A stretch of DNA of 40,387 nt from Bacteroidales bacterium UBA4788 (GTDB lineage: Bacteria; Bacteroidota; Bacteroidia; Bacteroidales; VadinHA17), in NCBI GenBank assembly GCA_002402965.1, contig DHGW01000077.1, forward strand, positions 1 to 40,387. The letters run 5' to 3'. Position 1 is the first letter of the stretch, and the number at the start of each line of letters is the position of its first letter. This document shows, in pieces, positions 25,553 through 34,128 of this stretch. The notes beneath the pieces are model-generated. The model had not been told where the DNA came from. It saw only the letters and a list, made by a program, of their open reading frames with translations, and ran no database searches. A program made the translations under genes and the position numbers.

Positions 25553-25560
25553 TAGCTTTG
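25553..25560 (+). promoter_or_regulatory. -7 promoter element of the DUF4290-RidA unit
   Basis: TAGCTTTG matches TAnnTTTG and lies 15 bp before the ATG of the DUF4290 gene, giving a very short leader. Confidence 0.5.
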
Positions 25561-25575
25561 ACCAAAATTTAACAG

Positions 25576-26238
25576 ATGAGTTTCGATTACAACACACAGA
25601 GGAAAAGAATGTCCCTTCCCGAATACGGCAGGAACGTTCTGAAGATGATAGAACATATTAAAGCCATAAAGGACCCTGAGGAGAGGAATCAGGCTGCCAG
25701 AACAATCATTCAGATCATGGGGAACCTGAATCCGAACCTGAAGGAGGTTACGGATTTCAAACACAAGCTCTGGGATCATCTGATGATAATAGCGGATTTC
25801 AATCTTGACGTCGATTCTCCCTATCCGGCTCCTGACCGCACAAAGCTGGATGCAAAGCCGAACAAAGTGCCATATCATAACGGTGACATAAAGTATGCCC
25901 ACTACGGACAGATTGTACCTGCCCTGATAGAGGCAGCCTCAAAAATGGAAGACGGTGAGGAAAAGAGCTACCTGACAACGCTAATCCTCAACCAGATGAA
26001 AAAGGATTACCTGACATGGAACAAGGCACAGGTGGCAGATGATATTATTATCAGGGATATGATGGAGATCTCGGGCAACAGGCTAAAGGTACCGGAGAAC
26101 TTCAGGATGCCCGATATAAGGGAGCTTCTTGCCCCTCCCAAGAGCAAGCCGCAGGGGAGGTACCAGGGACGGCCCCAGGATAAATACAAGGGCCAGCAGA
26201 ACAAGCAGAACAAGAAAAAGTACAAGAGCAGCTATTAA
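25576..26238 (+). CDS. DUF4290 protein
   Basis: This 220-residue cytoplasmic protein is of a family found in Bacteroidota, recognisable from the start FDYNTQRKRMSLPEYGRNVL, the middle LNPNLKEVTDFKHKLWDHLM and the conserved KYAHYGQ. The last 35 residues are a basic, glutamine-rich tail (QGRYQGRPQDKYKGQQNKQN) that is probably disordered and may bind nucleic acid. The function is unknown. The gene lies 19 bp before ridA on the same strand. Confidence 0.85.
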   Translation: MSFDYNTQRKRMSLPEYGRNVLKMIEHIKAIKDPEERNQAARTIIQIMGNLNPNLKEVTDFKHKLWDHLMIIADFNLDVDSPYPAPDRTKLDAKPNKVPYHNGDIKYAHYGQIVPALIEAASKMEDGEEKSYLTTLILNQMKKDYLTWNKAQVADDIIIRDMMEISGNRLKVPENFRMPDIRELLAPPKSKPQGRYQGRPQDKYKGQQNKQNKKKYKSSY

Positions 26239-26257
26239 CTTTTTTAACTGAGAGGCC

Positions 26258-26641
26258 ATGAGTATTACCAATATAACCACCTATGAAGCACCACTGCCCG
26301 GAGGGCACTACTCGCAGGCAGTTGTATCAGGAAACATAATCTTTGTCTCAGGCCAGCTGCCAGTCGTGCCGCTCACGGGTAACAGACTAACCGGTGATAT
26401 CAGTGAACAAACCCTGCAGGCTCTCAATAACGTACTCAGCATTGTAAAAGCGGCAGGCGGTGACATAACCACCATTGCCCGCACCACTATCTATACCACT
26501 GACGTGAAGTGCTGGGAGGAGGTCAACAGGGTATATGCCGATTTCTTCGGCCCGGTTCATCCTGCCAGGTCAATCATCACGGTGACAGGCCTCCATCACG
26601 GATGCCTGGTTGAGATAGAGGCAGTGGCGTTCACTCTCTGA
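26258..26641 (+). CDS. ridA: RidA/YjgF family 2-iminobutanoate/enamine deaminase
   Basis: This small trimeric enzyme speeds hydrolysis of reactive enamine/imine intermediates made by PLP enzymes. Its 127 residues show the family pattern: NIIFVSGQLPV, ALNNVLSIVKAAGGDITTI, YADFFGPVHPARSIITV with the substrate-binding arginine, and the C-terminal EIEAVAF. The arginine marks it as an active RidA rather than an inactive relative. It probably shares a transcript with the DUF4290 gene. Confidence 0.92.
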   Translation: MSITNITTYEAPLPGGHYSQAVVSGNIIFVSGQLPVVPLTGNRLTGDISEQTLQALNNVLSIVKAAGGDITTIARTTIYTTDVKCWEEVNRVYADFFGPVHPARSIITVTGLHHGCLVEIEAVAFTL

Positions 26642-26650
26642 ATTGTCACT

Positions 26651-26684
26651 TTGTCAGTTTTGGAATTGTGGCCGGCATTTTGCT
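26651..26684 (+). promoter_or_regulatory. Sigma-54-like promoter (-24/-12) of grpE-dnaJ
   Basis: TGGCCGGCATTTTGCT at 26669-26684 fits the sigma-54 consensus TGGCACGnnnnTTGCW at all but two positions, including the invariant GG and GC with correct spacing. Just upstream, GTCACTTTGTCAG (26644-26656) has two GTCA half-sites that could bind an activator. The predicted start is about 18 bp before the ATG. I recall similar sigma-54-type promoters at Bacteroidota heat-shock genes, but could not check this. Confidence 0.5.
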
Positions 26685-26712
26685 AAAGGGCCAATAGTAA
26701 ACTGTTTTTATC

Positions 26713-27303
26713 ATGGTAAAAAAGAAGAGTCACGAAGAGAGGCATGAAGAACCCATGCCCGGAAAGGAAACACTGGATAATCAAGCGAATACGGAGAGTG
26801 ATGCTTCAGGACAGCCGGAGCCTGAGGGCGACCCTGAAGCCACGGTAACGAGACAGGCAGAGGAGGAACTTCTCGGAAGACTGACAGAAATGCAGGACAG
26901 GTATCTGCGTCTTTCTGCTGAATTTGACAACTACAGGAAGAGAACGCTCCGCGAAAAGATAGAACTCTCACAGTCAGGTGGTGAATCGGTAATTAAAAAA
27001 CTGCTTCCCATAATTGATGACTTTGACAGGGCCATGAATTCGATGCGCACCACTGACGACTGTAATGCCGTGAAGGCGGGTCTTGAGCTGATATACAGCA
27101 AGATAAACGACTTTCTGAAACAGGCCGGCGTGAGGGAAATCGAAGCCGTAAACGAGGAGTTCAACGGTGACATGCACGAAGCCGTCACAACAATCCCTGT
27201 TGATGACGAGAAGATGAGGGGAAAGGTTATAGACGTTACACAGAAGGGTTATACCCTGAATGATAAAGTGATCCGCTTCCCGAAGGTGGTAGTGGGCGAA
27301 TAA
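26713..27303 (+). CDS. grpE: Nucleotide exchange factor GrpE
   Basis: This cochaperone makes DnaK release ADP. Its 196 residues comprise a disordered acidic N-terminus (about 1-55), a long coiled coil (about 55-105: RLTEMQDRYLRLSAEFDNYR), a four-helix region (KLLPIIDDFDRAM) and the C-terminal beta wing (EFNGDMHEAVTTIPVDD, then GYTLNDKVIRFPKVVV). All family landmarks are present. It is followed 22 bp later by dnaJ; dnaK is not in the window. Confidence 0.96.
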   Translation: MVKKKSHEERHEEPMPGKETLDNQANTESDASGQPEPEGDPEATVTRQAEEELLGRLTEMQDRYLRLSAEFDNYRKRTLREKIELSQSGGESVIKKLLPIIDDFDRAMNSMRTTDDCNAVKAGLELIYSKINDFLKQAGVREIEAVNEEFNGDMHEAVTTIPVDDEKMRGKVIDVTQKGYTLNDKVIRFPKVVVGE

Positions 27304-27325
27304 CAGAACGGTTCTGCATTGACAT

Positions 27326-28477
27326 ATGTCGAAAAGAGACTATTACGAAGTACTGGGTGTAAGCAAGGGCGCCACCAGGGATGAGATAAAGAAGGCCTAC
27401 CGCAAACAGGCACTTAAGTTTCATCCCGACAAGAATCCCGGCGACAAGGATGCCGAGGAGAAGTTCAAGGAGGCTGCCGAGGCTTACGAGGTTCTCAGCA
27501 ATGATGAGAAGAAGGCGAGGTATGACCAGTTCGGCCATGCCGGAATGAACGGCGGCGGCTTCGGCGGCGGCTTCGGCGGCGGCATGACTATGGAGGACAT
27601 CTTCTCCTCGTTTGGTGATATCTTCGGTGACGCCTTCGGAGGCGCCTTTGGTTCGCGCCGCGGCGGAGGCCGCTCACGCGGAGTCAACAAAGGCAGCAAC
27701 CTCCGGCTTAAGGTGAAGCTCACCCTCGAAGAGTTTGCCCACGGTGCGGAGAAGAGGGTCAAGGTGAACAAGTACGTCACCTGCAGCACCTGCCACGGCA
27801 GCGGTGCCGCCTCTGACAGAGATGTGACCACATGCACCGCCTGCAAGGGCACCGGTCATACCACCAGGGTGATGAACACCATCCTCGGTCAGATGCAGAC
27901 CACCGCACCCTGTAATGTATGCGGCGGTGAGGGCCGGGTCATTACAAAGAAGTGCCAGAAATGCTATGGAGAGGGCATCACGCAGGCGGAAGAAGTTATA
28001 CCCCTCAACATACCGGCCGGCCTGGCACCAGGGATGCAGCTCTCAGTCACCGGCAAAGGAAACGCCGCACGCAGGGGAGGCATCAACGGTGACCTGATAG
28101 TGGTCATCGACGAGGAACCCCACGACCAGCTGATCCGCGAAGGCAATGATCTTATCTACAACCTCTTCATCAGCATCCCCGATGCCATCCTGGGATCAAA
28201 CGTGGAGGTGCCCACAATTGACGGTAAGGTGCGCATCAAGATCGATCCGGGAACACAGGCCGGAAAGATATTGCGTCTCAGGGGAAAAGGACTGCCTGAT
28301 GTAAACGGATACGGCAAGGGCGACCTTCTGGTCAATGTAAACGTCTGGATACCAAAAAACCTCAGCCGTGAGGAACAAAAGACAGTGGAACAGTTCAGAA
28401 ACTCAGACACTTTCACCCCAAAACCTGACGCAGACGACAAGGGATTCTTCGACAGGGTGAAGAACTATTTCTCCTGA
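27326..28477 (+). CDS. dnaJ: Chaperone DnaJ (class A)
   Basis: This Hsp40 cochaperone delivers clients to DnaK and stimulates its ATPase. Its 383 residues hold the J domain with HPD (KFHPDKNPG), a glycine/phenylalanine-rich linker with GGGFGGGFGGG repeats, four CxxCxGxG zinc repeats (CSTCHGSG, CTACKGTG, CNVCGGEG, CQKCYGEG) and the C-terminal substrate-binding domains. Length and order are those of full DnaJ. It is cotranscribed with grpE, and a terminator follows. Confidence 0.97.
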   Translation: MSKRDYYEVLGVSKGATRDEIKKAYRKQALKFHPDKNPGDKDAEEKFKEAAEAYEVLSNDEKKARYDQFGHAGMNGGGFGGGFGGGMTMEDIFSSFGDIFGDAFGGAFGSRRGGGRSRGVNKGSNLRLKVKLTLEEFAHGAEKRVKVNKYVTCSTCHGSGAASDRDVTTCTACKGTGHTTRVMNTILGQMQTTAPCNVCGGEGRVITKKCQKCYGEGITQAEEVIPLNIPAGLAPGMQLSVTGKGNAARRGGINGDLIVVIDEEPHDQLIREGNDLIYNLFISIPDAILGSNVEVPTIDGKVRIKIDPGTQAGKILRLRGKGLPDVNGYGKGDLLVNVNVWIPKNLSREEQKTVEQFRNSDTFTPKPDADDKGFFDRVKNYFS

Positions 28478-28498
28478 AAGACGGAAAACCGCATTGAA

Positions 28499-28540
28499 TA
28501 AGGTCGATACTCCGTAGATACAGCGTCTCGGCCTTTTTTT
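28499..28540 (+). terminator. Terminator after dnaJ
   Basis: AAGGTCGA pairs with TCGGCCTT (one wobble) around a 20-base loop and is followed by a run of T residues. It separates the grpE-dnaJ unit from the ABC exporter operon. Confidence 0.6.
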
Positions 28541-28541
28541 A

Positions 28542-28549
28542 TATCTTTG
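28542..28549 (+). promoter_or_regulatory. -7 promoter element of the ABC exporter operon
   Basis: TATCTTTG matches TAnnTTTG and lies directly after the dnaJ terminator, 36 bp before the ATG of the ATPase gene. Confidence 0.55.
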
Positions 28550-28585
28550 AATTTCCCGGACTAACAATTTAATTGTGGAAAGACA

Positions 28586-29512
28586 ATGATTTTATTTGAA
28601 GCCAGAGACGTTACAAAACGCTTTGCCACCCAGACTGCGCTTGACAGGGTAAGCATAAGCGTTCCCGAGCGGAGCATCTACGGTCTGCTCGGGCCGAACG
28701 GAGCGGGTAAAACAACCCTGATCCGCATAATTAACCAGATCACGGCACCGGACAGCGGAACCATCTTCCTCAACGGCCGGCCAATGAAACCGGAAGATGT
28801 GAACAACATCGGGTACCTGCCTGAAGAGCGCGGCCTGTATAAGAAGATGAAGGTGGGAGAACAGGCCCTCTATCTGGCTCAGCTAAAGGGCCTCAGCCAT
28901 GCCGAGGCCATGCGCCGGCTCAAATACTGGTTCAAGAAACTACAGATAATAGACTGGTGGGACAAGAAGGTGGAGGAACTCTCAAAAGGGATGCAGCAGA
29001 AGGTGCAGTTTGTCACGACTGTACTTCACGAGCCACGTCTTCTCATATTCGATGAGCCGTTTACCGGCTTCGACCCTATTAACGTGAAGCAGATCAAGGA
29101 CGAGATCCTATTCCTTCGCGAACGCGGCGCTACAATCATCTTCTCAACTCACAACATGAGCTCTGTTGAAGAACTGTGTGACAATATCACCCTGATAAAC
29201 AAGGCTCAAACCATCCTGGAAGGAAGTGTCGGGAAGATCCGGCATGACTGGGCCGGAAACGAGTACGAGATAGTCTTTGCCGGCGAGGTGACTCCATCTG
29301 CCAACGGCCATTTCACCGTGCTCGGGTCCACCTTTGATAACGGCAGGAGCACCGTGCGCATCAAGGCATTGGAACAATCCGACAACAATGAGATAATCAG
29401 GGCAATGACCGCCTCCGGAAATGTACTCTCATTCAACCCGGCACTGCCCTCAATGAACGAAATATTCATCAGGGTGGTGGAAACCAAAAACAAGGAAGCC
29501 GTAAAAAACTGA
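28586..29512 (+). CDS. ABC transporter ATP-binding protein (NatA-like)
   Basis: The 308-residue ATPase subunit has Walker A GPNGAGKTTL (about 36-45), signature LSKGMQQKV (about 133), Walker B LLIFDEPFTGFDP and the switch histidine in FSTHNM. The region beyond residue 220 resembles the DUF4162 tail of NatA-type sodium/drug exporters. It is followed 3 bp later by its permease gene, so it is one half of an exporter. The substrate is not shown by the sequence. Confidence 0.93.
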   Translation: MILFEARDVTKRFATQTALDRVSISVPERSIYGLLGPNGAGKTTLIRIINQITAPDSGTIFLNGRPMKPEDVNNIGYLPEERGLYKKMKVGEQALYLAQLKGLSHAEAMRRLKYWFKKLQIIDWWDKKVEELSKGMQQKVQFVTTVLHEPRLLIFDEPFTGFDPINVKQIKDEILFLRERGATIIFSTHNMSSVEELCDNITLINKAQTILEGSVGKIRHDWAGNEYEIVFAGEVTPSANGHFTVLGSTFDNGRSTVRIKALEQSDNNEIIRAMTASGNVLSFNPALPSMNEIFIRVVETKNKEAVKN

Positions 29513-29515
29513 GCC

Positions 29516-30871
29516 ATGAACAAGATAGCACTGATAATCCGGAGGGAATACATCACCAGGGTTCGTAAGAAATCGTTCCTGATCATGACCTTCCTCACAC
29601 CATTCCTGTTTGCTCTCATTTTCATCATCCCGGCGCTGGTGATGACCAACGAAGACAAGGACAGCAAGAGGATCGCAGTTATTGAAGAGGGATCGGACCT
29701 CTTCGCCAACGTGATCCCTGACACCAAGGACACGGACTTTGAGTACCTCCCCGGTGTGAAGCTTAATGACATAAAGAACAACTTCACCGAGAAGGGTTAT
29801 TACGGGGTGCTTTTCATCTCACCCGAACTCGTCTCATCCCCTGACGCTATCCAGCTGATATCCAGAAAACAGCCTCCCATTGGTCTTCTTGACCATATAT
29901 CAGGATCTCTGGAGAGGGAGATTGAAAAGCAGAAGTTGCTGGCTTACAACATCGAGAACCTCGATGAGATTCTTCGTACAATAAACACCAGCGTGAGAAT
30001 ACAGACCATCAAGATGGATGAGTCGGGCGGTGCCCGGGAGACAAGCACCGGCATCTCGATGGCCCTGGCATATATTGGGGGATTCCTGATGTATATGCTC
30101 GTGTTTATGTTCGGCTCCATGGTTATGCGCGGTGTGATAGAGGAGAAGACCAACCGCATAGTGGAGGTAATCGTCTCTTCCGTTAAGCCCGTACAACTCA
30201 TGCTGGGCAAGATCATCGGCGTTGGCCTTGTCGGCCTGACCCAGTTCGCACTGTGGATAGTACTTACCCTTGCCCTGGTGATGGTGGTAAAGTCCAGTTT
30301 CCTTCCCGAAGGCGCCATGGAACAGCTCCAGCAACTGCCGCAGAGCTTTGCCGGGGCCGATCAGCCGATGGCAGGCACTTCAACAACTACAGTAACACCG
30401 GAACAGCTCACTGAATTCCAGGAGATTTTTGCCGGAGCTCTCACCCAGCCCTGGGGACTGATCATATTCAGCTTTGTATTCTTCTTCCTTACCGGATACC
30501 TTCTTTATGCGTCATTCTTTGCGGCAATCGGATCAGCTGTTGATAATGAGACGGAGACGCAGCAGTTCATGCTTCCTGTTACAATACCTATAATACTCGG
30601 ACTGATTGTAGCCATGGGTACCATGCAGAACCCTGAGAGCTCGCTCTCTTTCTGGTTCTCAATAATTCCCCTCACCTCCCCGATAGTGATGATAGCCCGG
30701 ATACCGTTTGATGTGCCAGCATGGGAGATAGCCCTGTCAATGGGGCTCATGCTGATCACGCTCGCCGGGGCAGTTTGGATGGCAGCGAAGATCTACCGTA
30801 CCGGCATACTCATGTACGGGAAGAAGACATCCTGGAAGGAACTGTGGAAGTGGCTGACATACAAAGGATAA
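29516..30871 (+). CDS. ABC transporter permease (NatB-like, ABC-2 type)
   Basis: The 451-residue membrane subunit has one N-terminal helix (about residues 20-42), a large extracytoplasmic domain (about 45-175), then five or six helices (about 180-205, 225-260, 315-345, 360-385, 390-410 and 415-430). This is the ABC2_membrane_3/NatB layout. Within the long loop near residue 270, a Gln/Pro/Thr-rich segment (EQLQQLPQSFAGADQPMAG) is probably disordered. It lies 3 bp after its ATPase and 10 bp before the response-regulator gene. Confidence 0.92.
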   Translation: MNKIALIIRREYITRVRKKSFLIMTFLTPFLFALIFIIPALVMTNEDKDSKRIAVIEEGSDLFANVIPDTKDTDFEYLPGVKLNDIKNNFTEKGYYGVLFISPELVSSPDAIQLISRKQPPIGLLDHISGSLEREIEKQKLLAYNIENLDEILRTINTSVRIQTIKMDESGGARETSTGISMALAYIGGFLMYMLVFMFGSMVMRGVIEEKTNRIVEVIVSSVKPVQLMLGKIIGVGLVGLTQFALWIVLTLALVMVVKSSFLPEGAMEQLQQLPQSFAGADQPMAGTSTTTVTPEQLTEFQEIFAGALTQPWGLIIFSFVFFFLTGYLLYASFFAAIGSAVDNETETQQFMLPVTIPIILGLIVAMGTMQNPESSLSFWFSIIPLTSPIVMIARIPFDVPAWEIALSMGLMLITLAGAVWMAAKIYRTGILMYGKKTSWKELWKWLTYKG

Positions 30872-30881
30872 ATTAACATAC

Positions 30882-32060
30882 ATGCCCAGGATTTTAGTCA
30901 TTGATGATGAAAGGTCAATCAGGAACACCCTGAAGGATGTACTTGAATACGAAAAGTACGAGGTTGATCTTGCCGAGGAGGGTGCATCAGGGATAGCACT
31001 CTTCTCACAGCAGCAGTTTGACGCCGTTCTCTGTGACATCAAGATGGCGAAAATGGATGGCATCGAGGTGCTGCAGAAGCTCCAGGAGATCTCGACTGAC
31101 GTCCCGGTAATCATGATTTCCGGTCATGGCAACATAGACACGGCTGTTGACTCCATCAGGAAGGGTGCCTTTGACTTCCTGGAAAAGCCGCTCGACCTCA
31201 ACCGGCTGCTCATCACCATACGCAATGCCCTCGAGAGAGGATCTCTCATCAGTCAAACCAAGACCCTGAAGAAGCAGGTAAGCAGGAAATACGAGATTGT
31301 GGGTAACTCCCCCGCCATAATGCAGGTCAAGGAGATGATTGACAGGGTGGCTCCCACCGAAGCCCGCGTACTGATAACCGGCGCCAACGGTACGGGCAAG
31401 GAACTGGTGGCCCACCAGATACACGAAAAGAGCAACCGTTCGCGCGGGCCTTTTGTGGAGGTCAACTGCGCGGCAATACCCTCGGAGCTGATCGAGAGTG
31501 AACTCTTCGGTCATGAGAAGGGGTCTTTTACCTCAGCCATAAAACAGCGTATCGGCAAGTTCGAACAGGCAACAGGTGGAACAATCTTCCTCGACGAGGT
31601 GGGAGACATGAGCCTGGCAGCCCAGGCAAAGGTTCTCAGGGCGCTGCAGGAAAACAAGATAACAAGAGTGGGATCGGATAAGGACATCCACGTAGACGTC
31701 AGGGTAATAGCCGCCACAAACAAGAACATAAGGGAGGAGATTGAACGCAATACCTTCAGGGAGGACCTCTACCACCGCCTGAGCGTCATTCTGATACATG
31801 TGCCTTCCCTCAATGAGAGGAGCGATGATATACCTGTCCTTGCCGAACATTTCAACACTGTAATATGCGGTGAGTACGGTATGGGCAGAAAGAAGATAAA
31901 GCCCGACGCCATCGCCGAGTTGCAGAAGATCAAATGGACCGGCAATATCCGGGAGTTCAGGAACGTGCTTGAAAGGCTCATCATCCTCTGTCCCGAGGAG
32001 ATCACAGGGAAGGATGTTATTGCCTATGCTCACCCTGTATCCGGTTTCACTCAGATATGA
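30882..32060 (+). CDS. NtrC-type response regulator lacking a DNA-binding domain
   Basis: The 392-residue protein has a receiver domain (1-120; acidic pocket D8/D9, phosphoacceptor D52 in LCDIKM, Lys in EKPLD) joined to a sigma-54-activator AAA+ domain (about 140-375; Walker A GANGTGKE, Walker B GGTIFLDEVGDM). Two features are unusual. The GAFTGA loop that contacts sigma-54 reads GSFTSA (residues 214-219), and the chain ends soon after the AAA+ lid with no Fis-type helix-turn-helix. It may act without binding DNA, or no longer activate sigma-54. No histidine kinase is adjacent. Its stop overlaps the GH2 gene start (ATGA). Confidence 0.9.
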   Translation: MPRILVIDDERSIRNTLKDVLEYEKYEVDLAEEGASGIALFSQQQFDAVLCDIKMAKMDGIEVLQKLQEISTDVPVIMISGHGNIDTAVDSIRKGAFDFLEKPLDLNRLLITIRNALERGSLISQTKTLKKQVSRKYEIVGNSPAIMQVKEMIDRVAPTEARVLITGANGTGKELVAHQIHEKSNRSRGPFVEVNCAAIPSELIESELFGHEKGSFTSAIKQRIGKFEQATGGTIFLDEVGDMSLAAQAKVLRALQENKITRVGSDKDIHVDVRVIAATNKNIREEIERNTFREDLYHRLSVILIHVPSLNERSDDIPVLAEHFNTVICGEYGMGRKKIKPDAIAELQKIKWTGNIREFRNVLERLIILCPEEITGKDVIAYAHPVSGFTQI

Positions 32061-34111
32061 AAAATTGTCCCGGCATACTGACCGCACCTGTACTGATGTC
32101 TGCCCTGTTACTCCTTACATTCTGTGACAGGAGGGGGAGCGAGGGCATACCGGTATCGTTCAATGAAGGGTGGCTCTTCATACGTCAGGACTCGGTCAAC
32201 GCAGACAAGATACTCCCGGGGATAATCCCAAACCATAAATGGGAAGAGGCATCACTTCCCCACTCAGCATTTATTGAACCACTGGTTTTGACCAACAGTC
32301 AGTGGACCGGTATATGCTGGTACAAGAAGCTCTACCGGCCCGACAGGAAGCAGAGGCACAAGCATACCGGCCTTCTCTTTGACGGTGCAATGCATGATGC
32401 CATTGTCTACCTCAATGGTGCGGAGATAGCCCGTCACACGGGCGGCTACCTTCCCTTTTACGTCAACCTCACCGATGATCTTGAATACGGTAAGGAAAAT
32501 GAGATACTCATCAGGCTCGATAACAGGGAGAATCCCACCATTCCTCCCGGGAAATCCCTGGATGAACTCGATTTTTTCTGGTACAGCGGCCTCTACCGCA
32601 ATGTGAGCCTCTATGTCACGGACAAACTGCACTTAACAACCTCATGTCAGTCCAATGCTCCTCCCGGCGGGGGGATAATTACCGGGGTAAGGGATGTGAG
32701 CCATGAGTCGGCCACCCTTACACTCTCTGCCCACGTGAGCAATGATGACCGTACACCGAGGTCGTTCCGCATGAAGAACATTCTTCTTGATGCTGCAGGG
32801 ATTGAGGTTGCATCCTCACTTACAGAGCTGACCGAACTGGAGCCCGGCCAGAGCAATCGCCTAATGACACGGATGATCGTCATGCAGCCCGCTCTCTGGT
32901 CACCGGAGACACCGTTTCTTTATACAATCAGGACGGAGCTGCAGTCGGAAAACGGCGCTGTCATTGACAGCAGAGAGACGCGTACCGGTATCAGGACGGT
33001 CAGGATCACCCCTGACAAGGGCATGATTCTCAATGGTCAGACCCTCAGGCTCGTTGGCACCAACAGACACCAGGAATACCCTTATATCGGGATTGCCCTG
33101 TCAGATGAAGCCAGCTACCGCGACGCTTTCAAGATCAGGGAGGCAGGCTTCAATATGGTGCGCAGCTCACACTATCCACCGTCGCCGGCCTTCCTTGATG
33201 CCTGCGATGAGCTCGGACTGATGGTCATCAATACGATTCCGGGATGGCAGTTCACGGGTGACTCCCTCCTCGCCGGGGCAGCAGTGCTTGACACACGGAT
33301 GATTTGCCGCCGTGACCGGAACCATCCGTCAGTGGTGATGTGGGAGACCGAATCACTCATACCTGCCAGTTTTCTCTCACTGTTGCATCAGACCGTAAAG
33401 GAGGAACTCCCCTTTGGAAACGACCATACATGCAACCGGATGGATACAGCCTGTGAAGTCTTCAGCCCTGCCACAGAATCCTCTGGCATAATGGATATCT
33501 TCCGTTTGCCAAAGTCTTCCTACTGGTTCTACCGGAGTCAGTATGACCAGGGTCCGGTGTGCTTTATTGCTCACTACAACCTTCCGGAATCGGGCAATAC
33601 CGTTAGAGTCTTCAGCAACGCCGACACCGTCCGGCTCTTCCAAAACGACACTCTCATCGCGGTTCAGGGCCCGGACAGAGACAGCTTGTCACTAAACCTG
33701 CCGCACCCGCCATTCACCTTCACTCTCCAGGGGTTTGTGCCAGGTACCATCAGGGCGATAGCCATACGGAAGGGAACAGAAATCGCCTCACACTCTGTCT
33801 CCACTCCTGGCAGACCCGTGTCATTGCGCCTCTCGGCCGACTTCAGCAATAAGCCCCTTCGGGGCGAAGGCGCGGATGTTGTCTTTGTATATGCGGCCCT
33901 GATAGATTCAGTTGGCAACCCGGTTCATACCGCTGACTCACTGGTGGTATTTACCGTGAAGGGTAATGCGGAACTGATCGGCAGCAACCCGGTTAAAGCC
34001 AATGCAGGAATAGCATCAATTCTGCTGAGGGCGAATAATCCCGGTAAGATTATGATAAAAGCCTCATCGGCAGGAATGTCGGAGGCGGAACTGATGACTG
34101 AGGCCAGATGA
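32057..34111 (+). CDS. GH2 (beta-galactosidase-like) protein, probable pseudoenzyme
   Basis: The 684-residue protein follows the GH2 plan: signal peptide (possible weak lipobox LTFC), sugar-binding domain (about 30-200, SGLYRNVSLYV), immunoglobulin-like domain (about 205-310) and TIM-barrel start (GTNRHQEYPYIGIALSDEAS, MVRSSHYPPS). At the catalytic acid/base motif, NHPSVVMW is followed by ETES, not the usual stretch ending in Asn-Glu. The barrel then jumps within about 46 residues to SSGIMDIFRLPKSSYWFYRS. In relatives I recall, about 100 more residues lie here, including the nucleophile Glu. C-terminal beta domains are intact. So it folds like GH2 but probably does not hydrolyse, perhaps binding glycans. 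The frame is clean. Confidence 0.85.
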   Translation: MKNCPGILTAPVLMSALLLLTFCDRRGSEGIPVSFNEGWLFIRQDSVNADKILPGIIPNHKWEEASLPHSAFIEPLVLTNSQWTGICWYKKLYRPDRKQRHKHTGLLFDGAMHDAIVYLNGAEIARHTGGYLPFYVNLTDDLEYGKENEILIRLDNRENPTIPPGKSLDELDFFWYSGLYRNVSLYVTDKLHLTTSCQSNAPPGGGIITGVRDVSHESATLTLSAHVSNDDRTPRSFRMKNILLDAAGIEVASSLTELTELEPGQSNRLMTRMIVMQPALWSPETPFLYTIRTELQSENGAVIDSRETRTGIRTVRITPDKGMILNGQTLRLVGTNRHQEYPYIGIALSDEASYRDAFKIREAGFNMVRSSHYPPSPAFLDACDELGLMVINTIPGWQFTGDSLLAGAAVLDTRMICRRDRNHPSVVMWETESLIPASFLSLLHQTVKEELPFGNDHTCNRMDTACEVFSPATESSGIMDIFRLPKSSYWFYRSQYDQGPVCFIAHYNLPESGNTVRVFSNADTVRLFQNDTLIAVQGPDRDSLSLNLPHPPFTFTLQGFVPGTIRAIAIRKGTEIASHSVSTPGRPVSLRLSADFSNKPLRGEGADVVFVYAALIDSVGNPVHTADSLVVFTVKGNAELIGSNPVKANAGIASILLRANNPGKIMIKASSAGMSEAELMTEAR

Positions 34112-34128
34112 GGGGAAAGGCCTCTTTT
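34110..34128. terminator. Weak hairpin between convergent GH2 and SGNH-MBOAT genes
   Basis: GAGG-GGAAAGG-CCTC followed by TTTT lies in the 16-bp space and stop codons between the two converging genes. The stem is only four base pairs, so this is a tentative call. Confidence 0.3.

Noticed and set aside
27547..27585. GGCGGCGGCTTC repeats
   Set aside because: They encode the ordinary Gly/Phe-rich linker of DnaJ, not a separate repeat element.
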